From contig OZ059898.1 in NCBI GenBank assembly GCA_964057225.1, positions 3,596,001 to 3,660,000 of the forward strand: a stretch of 64,000 nucleotides of DNA, in the 5' to 3' direction. Position 1 is the first letter of the stretch. Each line of letters begins with the position of its first letter. The notes under the pieces are model-generated. The model did no database searches and was not told the origin of the DNA. It saw only the letters and a program-made list of their open reading frames with translations. Shown here piece by piece: positions 61,108 to 64,000 of the stretch. A program made the translations under genes and the position numbers. Source of the stretch: Auanema rhodensis. Lineage: Eukaryota; Nematoda; Chromadorea; Rhabditida; Rhabditidae.

Positions 61108-64000
61108 CGGAAATTTTTCGGGAAAATTTTTGTCAAAATGTTTTTGGAAGCAATTTTGAGTGTACATGGAAACTCAACATACAGTAATGCATCATTTTTC
61201 AAACGATCATAACTAATTTTTGTATTGAGCTTTTCTCAGTGTAGTATAGTGCATTCGATGCGGATTTTTAAGCTGCGTCGATCTGTGTTATCAGATTTGC
61301 GCTAGCTTGAAAATGCACCGAGATATCAAATGATATAGGTTCACACTTATATCCTCGATTTTCACCCTGAAGAATTAATTTTTTCGTTGAATAACAATGT
61401 CCATCGTCTTTGTCTTGAAAAAAGGAATGTAAAAACATCTACTTTTTGCTAAATTATCTGGAAATTTTTCGGGAAAATTTTTGTCAAAATGTTTTTGGAA
61501 CCAATTTTGAGTGTACATGGAAACTCAACATACAGTAATGCATCATTTTTCAAACGATCATAACTAATTTTTGTATTGAGCTTTTCTCAGTGTAGTATAG
61601 TGCATTCGATGCGGATTTTTAAGCTGCGTCGATCTGTGTTATTAGATTTGGGCTAGCTCGAAAATGCACCGAGATATCAACTGATATAGGTTCACACTTA
61701 TATCCTCGATTTTCACCCTGAAGAATTAATTTTTTCGTTGAATAACAATGTCCATCGTCTTTGTCTTGAAAAAAGGAATGTAAAAACATCTACTTTTTGC
61801 TAAATTATCTGGAAATTTTTCGGGAAAATTTTTGTCAAAATGTTTTTGGAACCAATTTTGAGTGTACATGGAAACTCAACATACAGTAATGCATCATTTT
61901 TCAAACGATCATAACTAATTTTTGTATCGAGCTTTTCTCAATATAGTATAGTGCATTCGATGCGGATTTTTAAGCTGCGTCGATCTGTGTTATCAGATTT
62001 GCGCTAGCTTGAAAATGCACCGAGATATCAAATGATATAGGTTCACACTTATATCCTCGATTTTCACCCTGAAGAATTATTTTTTTCGTTGAATAACAAT
62101 GTCCATCGTCTTTGTCTTGGAAAAAGGAATCTAAAAACATCTACTTTTTGTGAAATTATTCGGAAATTTTTCGGGAAAATTTTTGTCAAAATGTTTTTGG
62201 AAGCAATTTTGAGTGTACATGGAAACTCAACATACAGTAATGCATCATTTTTCAAACGATCATAACTAATTTTTGTATTGAGCTTTTCTCAGTGTAGTAT
62301 AGTGCATTCGATGCGGATTTTTAAGCTGCGTCGATCTGTGTTATCAGATTTGCGCTAGCTTGAAAATGCACCGAGATATCAAATGATATAGGTTCACACT
62401 TATATCCTCGATTTTCACCCTGAAGAATTAATTTTTTCGTTGAATAACAATGTCCATCGTCTTTGTCTTGAAAAAAGGAATGTAAAAACATCTACTTTTT
62501 GCTAAATTATCTGGAAATTTTTCGGGAAAATTTTTGTCAAAATGTTTTTGGAACCAATTTTGAGTGTACATGGAAACTCAACATACAGTAATGCATCATT
62601 TTTCAAACGATCATAACTAATTTTTGTATTGAGCTTTTCTCAGTGTAGTATAGTGCATTCGATGCGGATTTTTAAGCTGCGTCGATCTGTGTTATTAGAT
62701 TTGGGCTAGCTCGAAAATGCACCGAGATATCAACTGATATAGGTTCACACTTATATCCTCGATTTTCACCCTGAAGAATTAATTTTTTCGTTGAATAACA
62801 ATGTCCATCGTCTTTGTCTTGAAAAAAGGAATGTAAAAACATCTACTTTTTGCTAAATTATCTGGAAATTTTTCGGGAAAATTTTTGTCAAAATGTTTTT
62901 GGAACCAATTTTGAGTGTACATGGAAACTCAACATACAGTAATGCATCATTTTTCAAACGATCATAACTAATTTTTGTATCGAGCTTTTCTCAATATAGT
63001 ATAGTGCATTCGATGCGGATTTTTAAGCTGCGTCGATCTGTGTTATCAGATTTGCGCTAGCTTGAAAATGCACCGAGATATCAAATGATATAGGTTCACA
63101 CTTATATCCTCGATTTTCACCCTGAAGAATTAATTTTTTCGTTGAATAACAATGTCCATCGTCTTTGTCTTGGAAAAAGGAATCTAAAAACATCTACTTT
63201 TTGTGAAATTATTCGGAAATTTTTCGGGAAAATTTTTGTCAAAATGTTTTTGGAAGCAATTTTGAGTGTACATGGAAACTCAACATACAGTAATGCATCA
63301 TTTTTCAAACGATCATAACTAATTTTTGTATTGAGCTTTTCTCAGTGTAGTATAGTGCATTCGATGCGGATTTTTAAGCTGCGTCGATCTGTGTTATCAG
63401 ATTTGCGCTAGCTTGAAAATGCACCGAGATATCAAATGATATAGGTTCACACTTATATCCTCGATTTTCACCCTGAAGAATTAATTTTTTCGTTGAATAA
63501 CAATGTCCATCGTCTTTGTCTTGAAAAAAGGAATGTAAAAACATCTACTTTTTGCTAAATTATCTGGAAATTTTTCGGGAAAATTTTTGTCAAAATGTTT
63601 TTGGAACCAATTTTGAGTGTACATGGAAACTCAACATACAGTAATGCATCATTTTTCAAACGATCATAACTAATTTTTGTATTGAGCTTTTCTCAGTGTA
63701 GTATAGTGCATTCGATGCGGATTTTTAAGCTGCGTCGATCTGTGTTATTAGATTTGGGCTAGCTCGAAAATGCACCGAGATATCAACTGATATAGGTTCA
63801 CACTTATATCCTCGATTTTCACCCTGAAGAATTAATTTTTTCGTTGAATAACAATGTCCATCGTCTTTGTCTTGAAAAAAGGAATGTAAAAACATCTACT
63901 TTTTGCTAAATTATCTGGAAATTTTTCGGGAAAATTTTTGTCAAAATGTTTTTGGAACCAATTTTGAGTGTACATGGAAACTCAACATACAGTAATGCAT
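61108..64000 (+). repeat. Trimeric higher-order repeat, two full copies and a partial third (1053-bp period)
   Basis: Three unit types repeat in order at 61108, 62161 and 63214. The first enters through ATTCGG and has CAAATGATATAGG. The second has TTATTAGATTTGGGC. The third has ATCGAGCTTTTCTCAATATAG with a CTTGGAAAAAGG tail. The only difference I noticed is GAAGAATTATTTT near 62078. The third copy is cut by the window end. Confidence 0.85.

Larger units (their letters stand above)
1..64000. repeat. Continuous 351-bp tandem satellite array (about 182 monomers)
   Basis: The same 351-bp unit repeats head to tail across the entire window with no interruption and no change of orientation. Landmarks such as the monomer start (TTGAAATTTTTCG), GTACATGGAAACTC and CACACTTATATCC recur at exact multiples of 351 up to about 58.3 kb. 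From there three 11-bp insertions shift the phase by 33 bp. The total is 182 complete units and 85 bp of another. One monomer counted by hand has 111 G+C of 351 (about 32%). No gene, transposon or unique sequence was found, so every gene-free stretch in this window is this satellite. Length, homogeneity and higher-order structure are typical of centromeric or pericentromeric satellite DNA in eukaryotes; that location is inferred. I do not recognise the family by name. Confidence 0.98.
54529..64000 (+). repeat. Satellite block IV (CGGG subfamily, like block II)
   Basis: Monomers again carry TTTTTCGGGAAAATTTT, CAATTTTG, ACAGT, GAGCTTTTC, GATATAGG and ACAATG. The same alternation of TTATTAGATTTGGGC and TTATCAGATTTGCGC units is present as in block II. 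It differs by three 11-bp insertions and private variants CAACTTATATAGG, AAAATACACC, GAAGAATCAATT and ATAAGTTTACAC. It runs off the right edge of the window. Confidence 0.9.

Noticed and set aside
1-64000. CRISPR array
   Set aside because: The period is 351 bp with no alternation of short identical repeats and unique spacers; the whole unit is conserved.
1-64000. Transposable element or LTR origin
   Set aside because: No terminal repeats, target-site duplications, polyA tail or coding remnants were seen; units abut directly in one orientation.
1-64000. rDNA spacer subrepeats or telomeric repeats
   Set aside because: No rRNA-like or short telomere-type repeats occur anywhere, and 64 kb of uniform 351-bp units is too long for an ordinary rDNA spacer.

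Overview
The whole 64 kb window is one uninterrupted tandem satellite array. A 351-bp, AT-rich unit repeats head to tail in a single orientation from the first base to the last: 182 complete monomers plus an 85-bp partial one at the right edge (63916-64000). A hand count of one monomer gives about 32% G+C. I found no gene, RNA gene, transposable element, CRISPR array or non-satellite spacer. The short open frames that can be translated are by-products of a repeat length divisible by three. Megabase-style satellite DNA of this kind points to a eukaryote, probably pericentromeric or centromeric heterochromatin. CpG is not depleted (12 per monomer against about 9 expected), which argues against a heavily CpG-methylated vertebrate or plant genome and would fit an insect or another invertebrate. 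The species cannot be named from sequence alone.

Layout. Monomer n starts at 351(n-1)+1 up to about 58.3 kb; three 11-bp insertions then shift the phase by 33 bp in total. Four blocks can be separated by linked diagnostic bases. Block I (1 to about 21.14 kb) has a mosaic of variants. Block II (about 21.18-25.99 kb) is a distinct subfamily with CGGG near the monomer start, CAATTTTG, ACAGT and GAGCTTTTC. A short mixed junction follows (25.99-26.68 kb). Block III (26.68 to about 54.53 kb) is marked by GAAGGAATAAT. Block IV (about 54.53-64 kb) returns to the block II subfamily. Typical III and IV monomers differ at roughly 20 of 351 positions, almost all substitutions.

Higher-order structure. 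Blocks contain local higher-order repeats of 2, 3, 4, 5, 6 and 8 monomers, plus near-identical longer duplications: 4.56-8.97 kb with 12.64-17.40 kb; 31.24-33.90 kb with 36.86-39.51 kb; 43.03-46.91 kb with 47.94-51.82 kb. Small patches of block II/IV sequence are embedded at the same monomer phase seven times in block III. This is the signature of unequal exchange and gene conversion.

Monomer anatomy. Each monomer holds four dyad symmetries: a TTTTTCGAAAAA palindrome, a 9-bp-stem hairpin, a 51-bp nested dyad with a 14-bp outer stem, and an 8-bp-stem hairpin. An almost invariant 40-bp segment lies at monomer positions 79-118. These are the best candidates for a functional (chromatin or protein-binding) role, but that role is inference.
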